Shown piece after piece: positions 34,498 through 48,432 of a stretch of 64,000 bases of DNA (positions are counted from its first letter, which is position 1; every line of letters begins with the position of its first letter). Both the position numbers and the translations under genes were made by a program. Location of the stretch: assembly GCA_963920705.1 (NCBI GenBank), contig OY987227.1, positions 1,054,001 through 1,118,000 of the forward strand, read 5' to 3'. This DNA is from Odiellus spinosus (taxonomy: Eukaryota; Arthropoda; Arachnida; Opiliones; Phalangiidae). The notes below the pieces were generated by a model. That model was not told the origin of the DNA. It did no database searches and was given only the letters and a program-made list of their open reading frames with translations.

Positions 34498-36441
34498 AAG
34501 TCTTCAATTGAAAATAAGTCTTCAATTGAAAATAACTCTTCAATTGAAAATAACTCTTCAATTGAAAATAACTCTTCAATTGAAAATAACTCTTCAATTG
34601 AAAATAACTCTTCAATTGAAAATAGCTCTTCAATTGAAAATAACTCTTCAATTGAAAATAACTCTTCAATTGAAAATAACCCTTCAATTGAAAATAACTC
34701 TTCAATTGAAAATAACTCTTCAATTGAAAATAACTCTTCAATTGAAAATAACTCTTCAATTGAAAATAACTCTTCTTTTGAAAATAACTCTTCAATTGAA
34801 AATAACTCTTCAATTGAAAATAACCCTTCAATTGAAAGTAACTCTTCAATTGAAAATAACTCTTCAATTGAAAATAACTCTTCAATTGAAAATAACTCTT
34901 CAATTGAAAATAACTCTTCAATTGAAAATAACTCTTGAATTGAAAATAACTCTTATATTGAAAATGACTCTTAAATTGAAAATAACTCTTCTATTGAAAA
35001 TAACTCTTCAATTGAAAATAACTCTTCAATTGAAAATAACTCTTCAATTGAAAATAACTCTTCAATTGAAAATAACTCTTGAATTGAAAATAACTCTTAT
35101 ATTGAAAATGACTCTTAAATTGAAAATAACTCTTCTATTGAAAATAACTCTTCAATTGAAAATAACTCTTCAATTGAAAATAACTCTTCAATTGAAAATA
35201 ACTCTTCAATTGAAAATAACTCTTCAATTGAAAATAACTCTTCAATTGAAAATAACTCTTCAATTGAAAATAACTCTTCAATTGAAAATAACTCTTCAAT
35301 TGAAAATAACTCTTCAATTGAAAATAACTCTTCAATTGAAAATAACTCTTCAATTGAAAATAACTCTTCAATTGAAAATAACTCTTCAATTGAAAATAAC
35401 TCTTCAATTGAAAATAACTCTTCAATTGAAAATAACCCTTCAATTGAAAATAACTCTTCAATTGAAAATAACTCTTCAATTGAAAATAACTCTTCAATTG
35501 AAAATAACTCTTCAATTGAAAATAACTCTTCAATTGAAAATAACCCTTCAATTGAAAATAACTCTTCAATTGAAAATAACTCTTCAATTGAAAATAACTC
35601 TTGAATTGAAAATAACTCTTCAATTGAAAATAACTCTTCAATTGAAAATAACTCTTCAATTGAAAATAACTCTTATATTGAAAATGACTCTTAAATTGAA
35701 AATAACTCTTCTATTGAAAATAACTCTTCAATTGAAAATAACTCTTCAATTGAAAATAACTCTTCAATAGAAAATAACTCTTCAATTGAAAATAACTCTT
35801 CAATTGAAAATAACTCTTCAATTGAAAATAACTCTTCAATTGAAAATAACTCTTCAATTGAAAATAAGTCTTCAATTGAAAATAACTCTTCAATTGAAAA
35901 TAACTCTTCAATTGAAAATAACTCTTCAATTGAAAATAACTCTTCAATTGAAAATAACTCTTCAATTGAAAATAACTCTTCAATTGAAAATAACTCTTCA
36001 ATTGAAAATAACTCTTCAATTGAAAATAACCCTTCAATTGAAAATAACTCTTCAATTGAAAATAACTCTTCAATTGAAAATAACTCTTCAATTGAAAATA
36101 ACTCTTCAATTGAAAATAACTCTTCAATTGAAAATAACTCTTCAATTGAAAATAACCCTTCAATTGAAAATAACTCTTCAATTGAAAATAACTCTTCAAT
36201 TGAAAATAACTCTTCAATTGAAAATAACTCTACAATTGAAAATAACTCTTCAATTGAAAATAACTCTTGAATTGAAAATAACTCTTAAATTGAAAATAAC
36301 TCTTAAATTGAAAATAACTCTTCTATTGAAAATAACTCTTCAATTGAAAATAACTCTTCAATTGAAAATAACTCTTCAATTGAAAATAACTCTTCAATTG
36401 AAAATAACTCTTCAATTGAAAATAACTCTTCAATTGAAAAT
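34498..36441 (+). repeat. Superblock C lead
   Basis: 108 monomers, following the superblock A lead closely: cassettes at 34930-35001 and 35074-35145 (again eight monomers apart). The third cassette has lost its 8G (from 35668). The fourth is altered to 8G, 8A, 8A, 9T (36262-36333), so the usual tatattg and ATGAC markers are gone there. 12A lies near 35761. Confidence 0.87.
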
Positions 36442-37592
36442 AACTCTTCAATTGAAATAACTCTTCAATTGAAAATAACTCTTCAATTGAAAATAACTCT
36501 TCAATTGAAAATAACTCTTCAATTGAAAATAACTCTTCAATTGAAAATAACCCTTCAATTGAAAATAACCCTTCAATTGAAAATAACCCTTCAATTGAAA
36601 ATAACTCTTCAATTGAAAATAACTCTTCAATTGAAAATAACTCTTCAATTGAAAATAAATCTTCAATTGGAAATAACTCTTCAATTGAAAATAACTCTTC
36701 AATTGAAAATAACTCTTCAATTGAAAATAACTCTTCAATTGAAAATAACTCTTCAATTGAAAATAACTCTTCAATTGAAAATAACTCTTGAATTGAAAAT
36801 AACTCTTATATTGAAAATGACTCTTAAATTGAAAATAACTCTTCTATTGAAAATAACTCTTCAATTGAAAATAACTCTTCAATTGAAAATAATTCTTCAA
36901 TTGAAAATAACTCTTCAATTGAAAATAACTCTTCAATTGAAAATAATTCTTCAATTGAAAATAACTCTTCAATTGAAAATAACTCTTCAATTGAAAATAA
37001 CTCTTCAATTAAAAATAACTCTTCAATTGAAAATAACTCTTCAATTGAAAATAACTCTTCAATTGAAAATAACTCTTCAATTGAAAATAACTCTTCAATT
37101 GAAAATAACTCTTCAATTGAAAATAACTCTTCAATTGAAAATAATTCTTCAATTGAAAATAACTCTTCAATTGAAAATAACTCTTCAATTGAAAATAACT
37201 CTTCAATTGAAAATAACTCTTCAATTGAAAATAACTCTTCAATTGAAAATAACTCTTCAATTGAAAATAACTCTTGAATTGAAAATAACTCTTCAATTGA
37301 AAATAACTCTTCAATTGAAAATAACTCTTCAATTGAAAATAACTCTTCAATTGAAAATAACTCTTCAATTGAAAATAACTCTTAAATTGAAAATAACTCT
37401 TCTATTGAAAATAACTCTTCTATTGAAAATAACTCTTCAATTGAAAATCACTCTTCAATTGAAAATAATTCTTCAATTGAAAATAAATCTTCAATTGGAA
37501 ATAACTCTTCAATTGAAAATAACTCTTCAATTGAAAATAACTCTTCAATTGAAAATAACTCTTCAATTGAAAATAACTCTTCAATTGAAAAT
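36442..37592 (+). repeat. Superblock C, HOR unit 1 (1,151 bp)
   Basis: 17-mer at 36442-36458, three 4C, 3A14G, cassette 36783-36854, two 3T, 13A, 3T, 8G, 8A, 9T, 9T, 1C, 3T, 3A14G. The shortest of the complete units. Confidence 0.88.
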
Positions 37593-38941
37593 AACTCTTC
37601 AATTGAAATAACTCTTCAATTGAAAATAACTCTTCAATTGAAAATAACTCTTCAATTGAAAATAACTCTTCAATTGAAAATAACTCTTCAATTGAAAATA
37701 ACCCTTCAATTGAAAATAACCCTTCAATTGAAAATAACCCTTCAATTGAAAATAACCCTTCAATTGAAAATAACCCTTCAATTGAAAATAACTCTTCAAT
37801 TGAAAATAACTCTTCAATTGAAAATAACTCTTCAATTGAAAATAAATCTTCAATTGGAAATAACTCTTCAATTGAAAATAACTCTTCAATTGAAAATAAC
37901 TCTTCAATTGAAAATAACTCTTCAATTGAAAATAACTCTTGAATTGAAAATAACTCTTCAATTGAAAATAACTCTTGAATTGAAAATAACTCTTATATTG
38001 AAAATGACTCTTAAATTGAAAATAACTCTTCTATTGAAAATAACTCTTCAATTGAAAATAACTCTTCAATTGAAAATAATTCTTCAATTGAAAATAACTC
38101 TTCAATTGAAAATAACTCTTCAATTGAAAATAATTCTTCAATTGAAAATAACTCTTCAATTGAAAATAACTCTTCAATTGAAAATAACTCTTCAATTAAA
38201 AATAACTCTTCAATTGAAAATAACTCTTCAATTGAAAATAACTCTTCAATTGAAAATAACTCTTCAATTGAAAATAACTCTTCAATTGAAAATAACTCTT
38301 CAATTGAAAATAACTCTTCAATTGAAAATAATTCTTCAATTGAAAATAACTCTTCAATTGAAAATAACTCTTCAATTGAAAATAACTCTTCAATTGAAAA
38401 TAACTCTTCAATTGAAAATAACTCTTCAATTGAAAATAACTCTTCAATTGAAAATAACTCTTCAATTGAAAATAACTCTTCAATTGAAAATAACTCTTCA
38501 ATTGAAAATAACTCTTCAATTGAAAATAACTCTTAAATTGAAAATAACTCTTCTATTGAAAATAACTCTTCTATTGAAAATAACTCTTCAATTGAAAATC
38601 ACTCTTCAATTGAAAATAATTCTTCAATTGAAAATAAATCTTCAATTGGAAATAACTCTTCAATTGAAAATAACTATTCAATTGAAAATAACTCTTCAAT
38701 TGAAAATAACTCTTCAATTGAAAATAACTCTACAATTGAAAATAACTCTTCAATTGAAAATAACTCTTGAATTGAAAATAACTCTTATATTGAAAATGAC
38801 TCTTAAATTGAAAATAACTCTTCTATTGAAAATAACTCTTCAATTGAAAATAACTGTTCAATTGAAAATAACTCTTCAATTGAAAATAACTCTTCAATTG
38901 AAAATAACTCTTCAATTGAAAATAACTCTTCAATTGAAAAT
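37593..38941 (+). repeat. Superblock C, HOR unit 2 (1,349 bp), five 4C
   Basis: 17-mer at 37593-37609. It is the only unit with five consecutive 4C monomers (37.69-37.78 kb) instead of three. Cassettes are at 37970-38041 and 38762-38833, with 7A before and 5G after the second. A 5A monomer (aactattc) near 38673 is unique as far as I can see. Confidence 0.87.
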
Positions 38942-40146
38942 AACTCTTCAATTGAAATAACTCTTTAATTGAAAATAACTCTTCAATTGAAAATAACTCT
39001 TCAATTGAAAATAACTCTTCAATTGAAAATAACTCTTCAATTGAAAATAACCCTTCAATTGAAAATAACCCTTCAATTGAAAATAACCCTTCAATTGAAA
39101 ATAACTCTTCAATTGAAAATAACTCTTCAATTGAAAATAACTCTTCAATTGAAAATAAATCTTCAATTGGAAATAACTCTTCAATTGAAAATAACTCTTC
39201 AATTGAAAATAACTCTTCAATTGAAAATAACTCTTCAATTGAAAATAACTCTTGAATTGAAAATAACTCTTCAATTGAAAATAACTCTTCAATTGAAAAT
39301 AACTCTTATATTGAAAATGACTCTTAAATTGAAAATAACTCTTCTATTGAAAATAACTCTTCAATTGAAAATAACTCTTCAATTGAAAATAATTCTTCAA
39401 TTGAAAATAACTCTTCAATTGAAAATAACTCTTCAATTGAAAATAATTCTTCAATTGAAAATAACTCTTCAATTGAAAATAACTCTTCAATTGAAAATAA
39501 CTCTTCAATTAAAAATAACTCTTCAATTGAAAATAACTCTTCAATTGAAAATAACTCTTCAATTGAAAATAATTCTTCAATTGAAAATAACTCTTCAATT
39601 GAAAATAACTCTTCAATTGAAAATAACTCTTCAATTGAAAATAATTCTTCAATTGAAAATAACTCTTCAATTGAAAATAACTCTTCAATTGAAAATAACT
39701 CTTCAATTGAAAATAACTCTTCAATTGAAAATAACTCTTCAATTGAAAATAACTCTTCAATTGAAAATAAATCTTCAATTGGAAATAACTCTTCAATTGA
39801 AATTAACTCTTCAATTGAAAATAACTCTTCAATTGAAAATAACTCTTCAATTGAAAATAACTCTTGAATTGAAAATAACTCTTCAATTGAAAATAACTCT
39901 TCAATTGAAAATAACTCTTCAATTGAAAATAACTCTTAAATTGAAAATAACTCTTCTATTGAAAATAACTCTTCTATTGAAAATAACTCTTCAATTGAAA
40001 ATCACTCTTCAATTGAAAATAATTCTTCAATTGAAAATAAATCTTCAATTGGAAATAACTCTTCAATTGAAAATAACTCTTCAATTGAAAATAACTCTTC
40101 AATTGAAAATAACTCTTCAATTGAAAATAACTCTTCAATTGAAAAT
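38942..40146 (+). repeat. Superblock C, HOR unit 3 (1,205 bp)
   Basis: 17-mer at 38942-38958, followed uniquely by an 8T monomer. Three 4C, 3A14G, 8G, then a cassette lacking its first member (from 39301). There are three or more 3T around 13A, including an extra one near 39571. 3A14G/17T, 8G, 8A, 9T, 9T, 1C, 3T, 3A14G follow. Confidence 0.87.
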
Positions 40147-41549
40147 AACTCTTCAATTGAAATAACTCTTCAATTGAAAATAACTCTTCAATTGAAAATA
40201 ACTCTTCAATTGAAAATAACTCTTCAATTGAAAATAACTCTTCAATTGAAAATAACCCTTCAATTGAAAATAACCCTTCAATTGAAAATAACCCTTCAAT
40301 TGAAAATAACTCTTCAATTGAAAATAATTCTTCAATTGAAAATAACTCTTCAATTGAAAATAAATCTTCAATTGGAAATAACTCTTCAATTGAAAATAAC
40401 TCTTCAATTGAAAATAACTCTTCAATTGAAAATAACTCTTCAATTGAAAATAACTCTTGAATTGAAAATAACTCTTCAATTGAAAATAACTCTTGAATTG
40501 AAAATAACTCTTATATTGAAAATGACTCTTAAATTGAAAATAACTCTTCTATTGAAAATAACTCTTCAATTGAAAATAACTCTTCAATTGAAAATAATTC
40601 TTCAATTGAAAATAACTCTTCAATTGAAAATAACTCTTCAATTGAAAATAATTCTTCAATTGAAAATAACTCTTCAATTGAAAATAACTCTTCAATTGAA
40701 AATAACTCTTCAATTAAAAATAACTCTTCAATTGAAAATAACTCTTCAATTGAAAATAACTCTTCAATTGAAAATAACTCTTCAATTGAAAATAACTCTT
40801 CAATTGAAAATAACTCTTCAATTGAAAATAATTCTTCAATTGAAAGTAACTCTTCAATTGAAAATAACTCTTCAATTGAAAATAACTCTTCAATTGAAAA
40901 TAACTCTTCAATTGAAAATAACTCTTCAATTGAAAATAACTCTTCAATTGAAAATAAATCTTCAATTGGAAATAACTCTTCAATTAAAATTAACTCTTCA
41001 ATTGAAAATAACTCTTCAATTGAAAATAACTCTTCAATTGAAAATAACCCTTCAATTGAAAATAACCCTTCAATTGAAAATAACCCTTCAATTGAAAATA
41101 ACTCTTCAATTGAAAATAACTCTTCAATTGAAAATAACTCTTGAATTGAAAATAACTCTTCAATTGAAAATAAATCTTCAATTGGAAATAACTCTTCAAT
41201 TGAAATTAACTCTTCAATTGAAAATAACTCTTCAATTGAAAATAACTCTTCAATTGAAAATAACTCTTGAATTGAAAATAACTCTTCAATTGAAAATAAC
41301 TCTTCAATTGAAAATAACTCTTCAATTGAAAATAACTCTTAAATTGAAAATAACTCTTCTATTGAAAATAACTCTTCTATTGAAAATAACTCTTCAATTG
41401 AAAATCACTCTTCAATTGAAAATAATTCTTCAATTGAAAATAAATCTTCAATTGGAAATAACTCTTCAATTGAAAATAACTCTTCAATTGAAAATAACTC
41501 TTCAATTGAAAATAACTCTTCAATTGAAAATAACTCTTCAATTGAAAAT
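40147..41549 (+). repeat. Superblock C, HOR unit 4 (1,403 bp)
   Basis: 17-mer at 40147-40163, three 4C, a 3T among the following plain monomers, 3A14G, 8G, cassette 40488-40559. It contains an inner duplication: the '4C x3, 8G, 3A14G/17T' series recurs near 41.05-41.22 kb after a first 3A14G whose next monomer reads caattaaaatt. Confidence 0.86.
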
Positions 41550-44500
41550 AACTCTTCAATTGAAATAACTCTTCAATTGAAAATAACTCTTCAATTGAAA
41601 ATAACTCTTCAATTGAAAATAACTCTTCAATTGAAAATAACTCTTCAATTGAAAATAACCCTTCAATTGAAAATAACCCTTCAATTGAAAATAACCCTTC
41701 AATTGAAAATAACTCTTCAATTGAAAATAACTCTTCAATTGAAAATAACTCTTCAATTGAAAATAAATCTTCAATTGGAAATAACTCTTCAATTGGAAAT
41801 AACTCTTCAATTGAAAATAACTCTTCAATTGAAAATAACTCTTCAATTGAAAATAACTCTTGAATTGAAAATAACTCTTCAATTGAAAATAACTCTTGAA
41901 TTGAAAATAACTCTTATATTGAAAATGACTCTTAAATTGAAAATAACTCTTCTATTGAAAATAACTCTTCAATTGAAAATAACTCTTCAATTGAAAATAA
42001 TTCTTCAATTGAAAATAACTCTTCAATTGAAAATAACTCTTCAATTGAAAATAATTCTTCAATTGAAAATAACTCTTCAATTGAAAATAACTCTTCAATT
42101 GAAAATAACTCTTCAATTAAAAATAACTCTTCAATTGAAAATAACTCTTCAATTGAAAATAACTCTTCAATTGAAAATAACTCTTCAATTGAAAATAACT
42201 CTTCAATTGAAAATAACTCTTCAATTGAAAATAACTCTTCAATTGAAAATAATTCTTCAATTGAAAATAACTCTTCAATTGAAAATAACTCTTCAATTGA
42301 AAATAACTCTTCAATTGAAAATAACTCTTCAATTGAAAATAACTCTTCAATTGAAAATAACTCTTCAATTGAAAATAAATCTTCAATTGGAAATAACTCT
42401 TCAATTGAAATTAACTCTTCAATTGAAAATAACTCTTCAATTGAAAATAACTCTTCAATTGAAAATAACTCTTCAATTGAAAATAACTCTTCAATTGAAA
42501 ATAACTCTTCAATTGAAAATAACTCTTCAATTGAAAATAACTCTTAAATTGAAAATAACTCTTCTATTGAAAATAACTCTTCTATTGAAAATAACTCTTC
42601 AATTGAAAATCACTCTTCAATTGAAAATAATTCTTCAATTGAAAATAAATCTTCAATTGGAAATAACTCTTCAATTGAAAATAACTCTTCAATTGAAAAT
42701 AACTCTTCAATTGAAAATAACTCTTCAATTGAAAATAACTCTTGAATTGAAAATAACTCTTCAATTGAAAATAACTCTTGAATTGAAAATAACTCTTATA
42801 TTGAAAATGACTCTTAAATTGAAAATAACTCTTCTATTGAAAATAACTCTTCAATTGAAAATAACTCTTCAATTGAAAATAATTCTTCAATTGAAAATAA
42901 CTCTTCAATTGAAAATAACTCTTCAATTGAAAATAATTCTTCAATTGAAAATAACTCTTCAATTGAAAATAACTCTTCAATTGAAAATAACTCTTCAATT
43001 AAAAATAACTCTTCAATTGAAAATAACTCTTCAATTGAAAATAACTCTTCAATTGAAAATAACTCTTCAATTGAAAATAACTCTTCAATTGAAAATAACT
43101 CTTCAATTGAAAATAACTCTTCAATTGAAAATAATTCTTCAATTGAAAATAACTCTTCAATTGAAAATAACTCTTCAATTGAAAATAACTCTTCAATTGA
43201 AAATAACTCTTCAATTGAAAATAACTCTTCAATTGAAAATAACTCTTCAATTGAAAATAAATCTTCAATTGGAAATAACTCTTCAATTGAAATTAACTCT
43301 TCAATTGAAAATAACTCTTCAATTGAAAATAACTCTTCAATTGAAAATAACTCTTGAATTGAAAATAACTCTTCAATTGAAAATAACTCTTCAATTGAAA
43401 ATAACTCTTCAATTGAAAATAACTCTTAAATTGAAAATAACTCTTCTATTGAAAATAACTCTTCTATTGAAAATAACTCTTCAATTGAAAATAACTCTTC
43501 AATTGAAAATAACTCTTGAATTGAAAATAACTCTTCAATTGAAAATAACTCTTCAATTGAAAATAACTCTTCAATTGAAAATAACTCTTAAATTGAAAAT
43601 AACTCTTCTATTGAAAATAACTCTTCTATTGAAAATAACTCTTCAATTGAAAATCACTCTTCAATTGAAAATAATTCTTCAATTGAAAATAAATCTTCAA
43701 TTGGAAATAACTCTTCAATTGAAAATAACTCTTCAATTGAAAATAACTCTTCAATTGAAAATAACTCTTCAATTGAAAATAACTCTTGAATTGAAAATAA
43801 CTCTTCAATTGAAAATAACTCTTGAATTGAAAATAACTCTTATATTGAAAATGACTCTTAAATTGAAAATAACTCTTCTATTGAAAATAACTCTTCAATT
43901 GAAAATAACTCTTCAATTGAAAATAATTCTTCAATTGAAAATAACTCTTCAATTGAAAATAACTCTTCAATTGAAAATAATTCTTCAATTGAAAATAACT
44001 CTTCAATTGAAAATAACTCTTCAATTGAAAATAACTCTTCAATTAAAAATAACTCTTCAATTGAAAATAACTCTTCAATTGAAAATAACTCTTCAATTGA
44101 AAATAACTCTTCAATTGAAAATAACTCTTCAATTGAAAATAACTCTTCAATTGAAAATAACTCTTCAATTGAAAATAATTCTTCAATTGAAAATAACTCT
44201 TCAATTGAAAATAACTCTTCAATTGAAAATAACTCTTCAATTGAAAATAACTCTTCAATTGAAAATAACTCTTCAATTGAAAATAACTCTTCAATTGAAA
44301 ATAAATCTTCAATTGGAAATAACTCTTCAATTGAAATTAACTCTTCAATTGAAAATAACTCTTCAATTGAAAATAACTCTTCAATTGAAAATAACTCTTG
44401 AATTGAAAATAACTCTTCAATTGAAAATAACTCTTCAATTGAAAATAACTCTTCAATTGAAAATAACTCTTAAATTGAAAATAACTCTTCTATTGAAAAT

Positions 44501-44804
44501 AACTCTTCTATTGAAAATAACTCTTCAATTGAAAATCACTCTTCAATTGAAAATAATTCTTCAATTGAAAATAACTCTTTAATTGAAAATAACTCTTCAA
44601 TTGAAAATAACTCTTCAATTGAAAATAACTCTTCAATTGAAAATAACTCTTCAATTGAAAATAACTCTTCAATTGAAAATAACTCTTCAATTGAAAATAA
44701 CTCTTCAATTGAAAATAACTCTTCAATTGAAAATAACTCTTAAATTGAAAATAACTCTTCTATTGAAAATAACTTTACCATTATAAAACTTTTCAATGTA
44801 AAAT
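41550..44804 (+). repeat. Superblock C, final unit: three cassette periods without a new 17-mer
   Basis: 17-mer at 41550-41566, three 4C, then 3A14G followed by a second 14G monomer. Cassettes at 41891-41962, 42773-42844 and 43817-43888 (spacings 882 and 1,044 bp, both multiples of 18) mark three successive HOR copies in the same register. It ends 8A, 9T, 9T, 1C, 3T, 8T, plain run, 8A, 9T, ATA core 44771-44804. Confidence 0.87.
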
Positions 44805-46584
44805 AAGTCTTCAATTGAAAATAACTCTTCAATTGAAAATAACTCTTCAATTGAAAATAACTCTTCAATTGAAAATAACTCTTCAATTGAAAATAACTCT
44901 TCAATTGAAAATAACTCTTCAATTGAAAATAACCCTTCAATTGAAAATAACTCTTCAATTGAAAATAACTCTTCAATTGAAAATAACTCTTAAATTGAAA
45001 ATAACTCTTCTATTGAAAATAACTCTTCAATTGAAAATAACTCTTAAATTGAAAATAACTCTTCTATTGAAAATAACTCTTCAATTGAAAATAACTCTTC
45101 AATTTAAAATAATTCTTCAATTGAAAATAACTCTTCAATTGAAAATAACTCTTCAATTGAAAATAACTCTTAAATTGAAAATAACTCTTCTATTGAAAAT
45201 AACTCTTCTATTGAAAATAACTCTTCAATTGAAAATAACTCTTCAATTGAAAATAACTCTTCAATTGAAAATAACTCTTCAATTGAAAATAACTCTTCAA
45301 TTGAAAATAACTCTTCAATTGAAAATAACTCTTAAATTGAAAATAACTCTTCTATTGAAAATAACTCTTCTATTGAAAATAACTCTTCAATTGAAAATCA
45401 CTCTTCAATTGAAAATAATTCTTCAATTGAAAATAAATCTTCAATTGGAAATAACTCTTCAATTGAAAATAACTCTTCAATTGAAAATAACTCTTCAATT
45501 GAAAATAACTCTTCAATTGAAAATAACTCTTCAATTGAAAATAACTCTTGAATTGAAAATAACTCTTCAATTGAAAATAACTCTTGAATTGAAAATAACT
45601 CTTATATTGAAAATGACTCTTAAATTGAAAATAACTCTTCTATTGAAAATAACTCTTCAATTGAAAATAACTCTTCAATTGAAAATAATTCTTCAATTGA
45701 AAATAACTCTTCAATTGAAAATAACTCTTCAATTGAAAATAATTCTTCAATTGAAAATAACTCTTCAATTGAAAATAACTCTTCAATTGAAAATAACTCT
45801 TCAATTAAAAATAACTCTTCAATTGAAAATAACTCTTCAATTGAAAATAACTCTTCAATTGAAAATAACTCTTCAATTGAAAATAACTCTTCAATTGAAA
45901 ATAACTCTTCAATTGAAAATAACTCTTCAATTGAAAATAACTCTTCAATTGAAAATAATTCTTCAATTGAAAATAACTCTTCAATTGAAAATAACTCTTC
46001 AATTGAAAATAACTCTTCAATTGAAAATAACTCTTCAATTGAAAATAACTCTTCAATTGAAAATAACTCTTCAATTGAAAATAAATCTTCAATTGGAAAT
46101 AACTCTTCAATTGAAATTAACTCTTCAATTGAAAATAACTCTTCAATTGAAAATAACTCTTGAATTGAAAATAACTCTTGAATTGAAAATAACTCTTCAA
46201 TTGAAAATAACTCTTCAATTGAAAATAACTCTTCAATTGAAAATAACTCTTAAATTGAAAATAACTCTTCTATTGAAAATAACTCTTCTATTGAAAATAA
46301 CTCTTCAATTGAAAATCACTCTTCAATTGAAAATAATTCTTCAATTGAAAATAACTCTTCAATTGAAAATAACTCTTCAATTGAAAATAACTCTTCAATT
46401 GAAAATAACTCTTCAATTGAAAATAACTCTTCAATTGAAAATAACTCTTCAATTGAAAATAACTCTTCAATTGAAAATAACTCTTCAATTGAAAATAACT
46501 CTTCAATTGAAAATAACTCTTAAATTGAAAATAACTCTTCTATTGAAAATAACTTTACCATTATAAAACTTTTCAATGTAAAAT
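44805..46584 (+). repeat. Block 27: 97-monomer mosaic
   Basis: It starts like block 19 (single 3G, 4C, 8A/9T pairs, 13T, 3T). It then switches at about 45.15 kb into two '8A, 9T, 9T' stretches and a full superblock HOR middle (1C, 3A14G, cassette 45579-45650, 3T, 13A, 3T, 3A14G/17T, two 8G). Core 46551-46584. Confidence 0.87.
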
Positions 46585-47104
46585 AAGTCTTCAATTGAAA
46601 ATAACTCTTCAATTGAAAATAACTCTTCAATTGAAAATAACTCTTCAATTGAAAATAACTCTTCAATTGAAAATAACTCTTCAATTGAAAATAACTCTTC
46701 AATTGAAAATAACCCTTCAATTGAAAATAACTCTTCAATTGAAAATAACTCTTCAATTGAAAATAACTCTTAAATTGAAAATAACTCTTCTATTGAAAAT
46801 AACTCTTCAATTGAAAATAACTCTTAAATTGAAAATAACTCTTCTATTGAAAATAACTCTTCAATTGAAAATAACTCTTCAATTTAAAATAATTCTTCAA
46901 TTGAAAATAACTCTTCAATTGAAAATAACTCTTCAATTGAAAATAACTCTTCAATTGAAAATAACTCTTCAATTGAAAATAACTCTTCAATTGAAAATAA
47001 CTCTTCAATTGAAAATAACTCTTCAATTGAAAATAACTCTTAAATTGAAAATAACTCTTCTATTGAAAATAACTTTACCATTATAAAACTTTTCAATGTA
47101 AAAT
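46585..47104 (+). repeat. Block 28: copy 2 of block 19
   Basis: 520 bp, the same order as 24561-25080, including 13T (caattt) followed by 3T; core 47071-47104. Confidence 0.9.
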
Positions 47105-47516
47105 AAGTCTTCAATTGAAAATAACTCTTCAATTGAAAATAACTCTTAAATTGAAAATAACTCTTCTATTGAAAATAACTCTTCAATTGAAAATAACTCT
47201 TAAATTGAAAATAACTCTTCTATTGAAAATAACTCTTCTATTGAAAATAACTCTTCAATTGAAAATAACTCTTCAATTGAAAGTAATTCTTCAATTGAAA
47301 ATAACTCTTCAATTGAAAATAACTCTTCAATTGAAAATAACTCTTCAATTGAAAATAACTCTTCAATTGAAAATAACTCTTCAATTGAAAATAACTCTTC
47401 AATTGAAAATAACTCTTCAATTGAAAATAACTCTTCAATTGAAAATAACTCTTAAATTGAAAATAACTCTTCTATTGAAAATAACTTTACCATTATAAAA
47501 CTTTTCAATGTAAAAT
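47105..47516 (+). repeat. Block 29: copy 2 of block 20
   Basis: 412 bp with the same gaaagtaattc signature near 47280; core 47483-47516. Confidence 0.9.
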
Positions 47517-48432
47517 AAGTCTTCAATTGAAAATAAGTCTTCAATTGAAAATAACTCTTCAATTGAAAATAACTCTTCAATTGAAAATAACTCTTCAATT
47601 GAAAATAACTCTTCAATTGAAAATAACTCTTCAATTGAAAATAACTCTTCAATTGAAAATAACCCTTCAATTGAAAATAACTCTTCAATTGAAAATAACT
47701 CTTCAATTGAAAATAACTCTTCAATTGAGAATAACTCTTCAATTGAAAATAACTCTTCAATTGAAAATAACTCTTCAATTGAAAATAACTCTTGAATTGA
47801 AAATAACTCTTATATTGAAAATGACTCTTAAATTGAAAATAACTCTTCAATTGAAAATAACTCTTCAATTGAAAATAACTCTTCAATTGAAAATAACTCT
47901 TCAATTGAAAATAACTCTTCAATTGAAAATAAATCTTCAATTGGAAATAACTCTTCAATTGAAATTAACTCTTCAATTGAAAATAACTCTTCAATTGAAA
48001 ATAACTCTTGAATTGAAAATAACTCTTGAATTGAAAATAACTCTTCAATTGAAAATAACTCTTCAATTGAAAATAACTCTTCAATTGAAAATAACTCTTA
48101 AATTGAAAATAACTCTTCTATTGAAAATAACTCTTCTATTGAAAATAACTCTTCAATTGAAAATCACTCTTCAATTGAAAATAATTCTTCAATTGAAAAT
48201 AACTCTTCAATTGAAAATAACTCTTCAATTGAAAATAACTCTTCAATTGAAAATAACTCTTCAATTGAAAATAACTCTTCAATTGAAAATAACTCTTCAA
48301 TTGAAAATAACTCTTCAATTGAAAATAACTCTTCAATTGAAAATAACTCTTCAATTGAAAATAACTCTTAAATTGAAAATAACTCTTCTATTGAAAATAA
48401 CTTTACCATTATAAAACTTTTCAATGTAAAAT
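47517..48432 (+). repeat. Block 30: 49 monomers
   Basis: It starts as blocks 21 and 33 do (two 3G, 4C, 15G near 47726), has an incomplete cassette (47787-47840), then 3A14G/17T, two 8G, 8A, 9T, 9T, 1C, 3T, plain, 8A, 9T, core 48399-48432. The second half matches the end of superblock A. Confidence 0.88.

Larger units (their letters stand above)
19112..44804 (+). repeat. Central region: three superblocks with 17-bp-monomer HORs
   Basis: Three core-free stretches of 5,415, 5,703 and 10,273 bp (19112-24526, 28761-34463, 34498-44770) share one plan. A lead of about 2 kb with agctc (2G), two to four cassettes and a 12A monomer is followed by HORs of 1.15-1.4 kb that each begin with a 17-bp monomer. 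Between the first two lie shorter blocks (24561-28760). Markers 3T, 13A, 1C and 17T are largely typical of this region. Confidence 0.88.
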
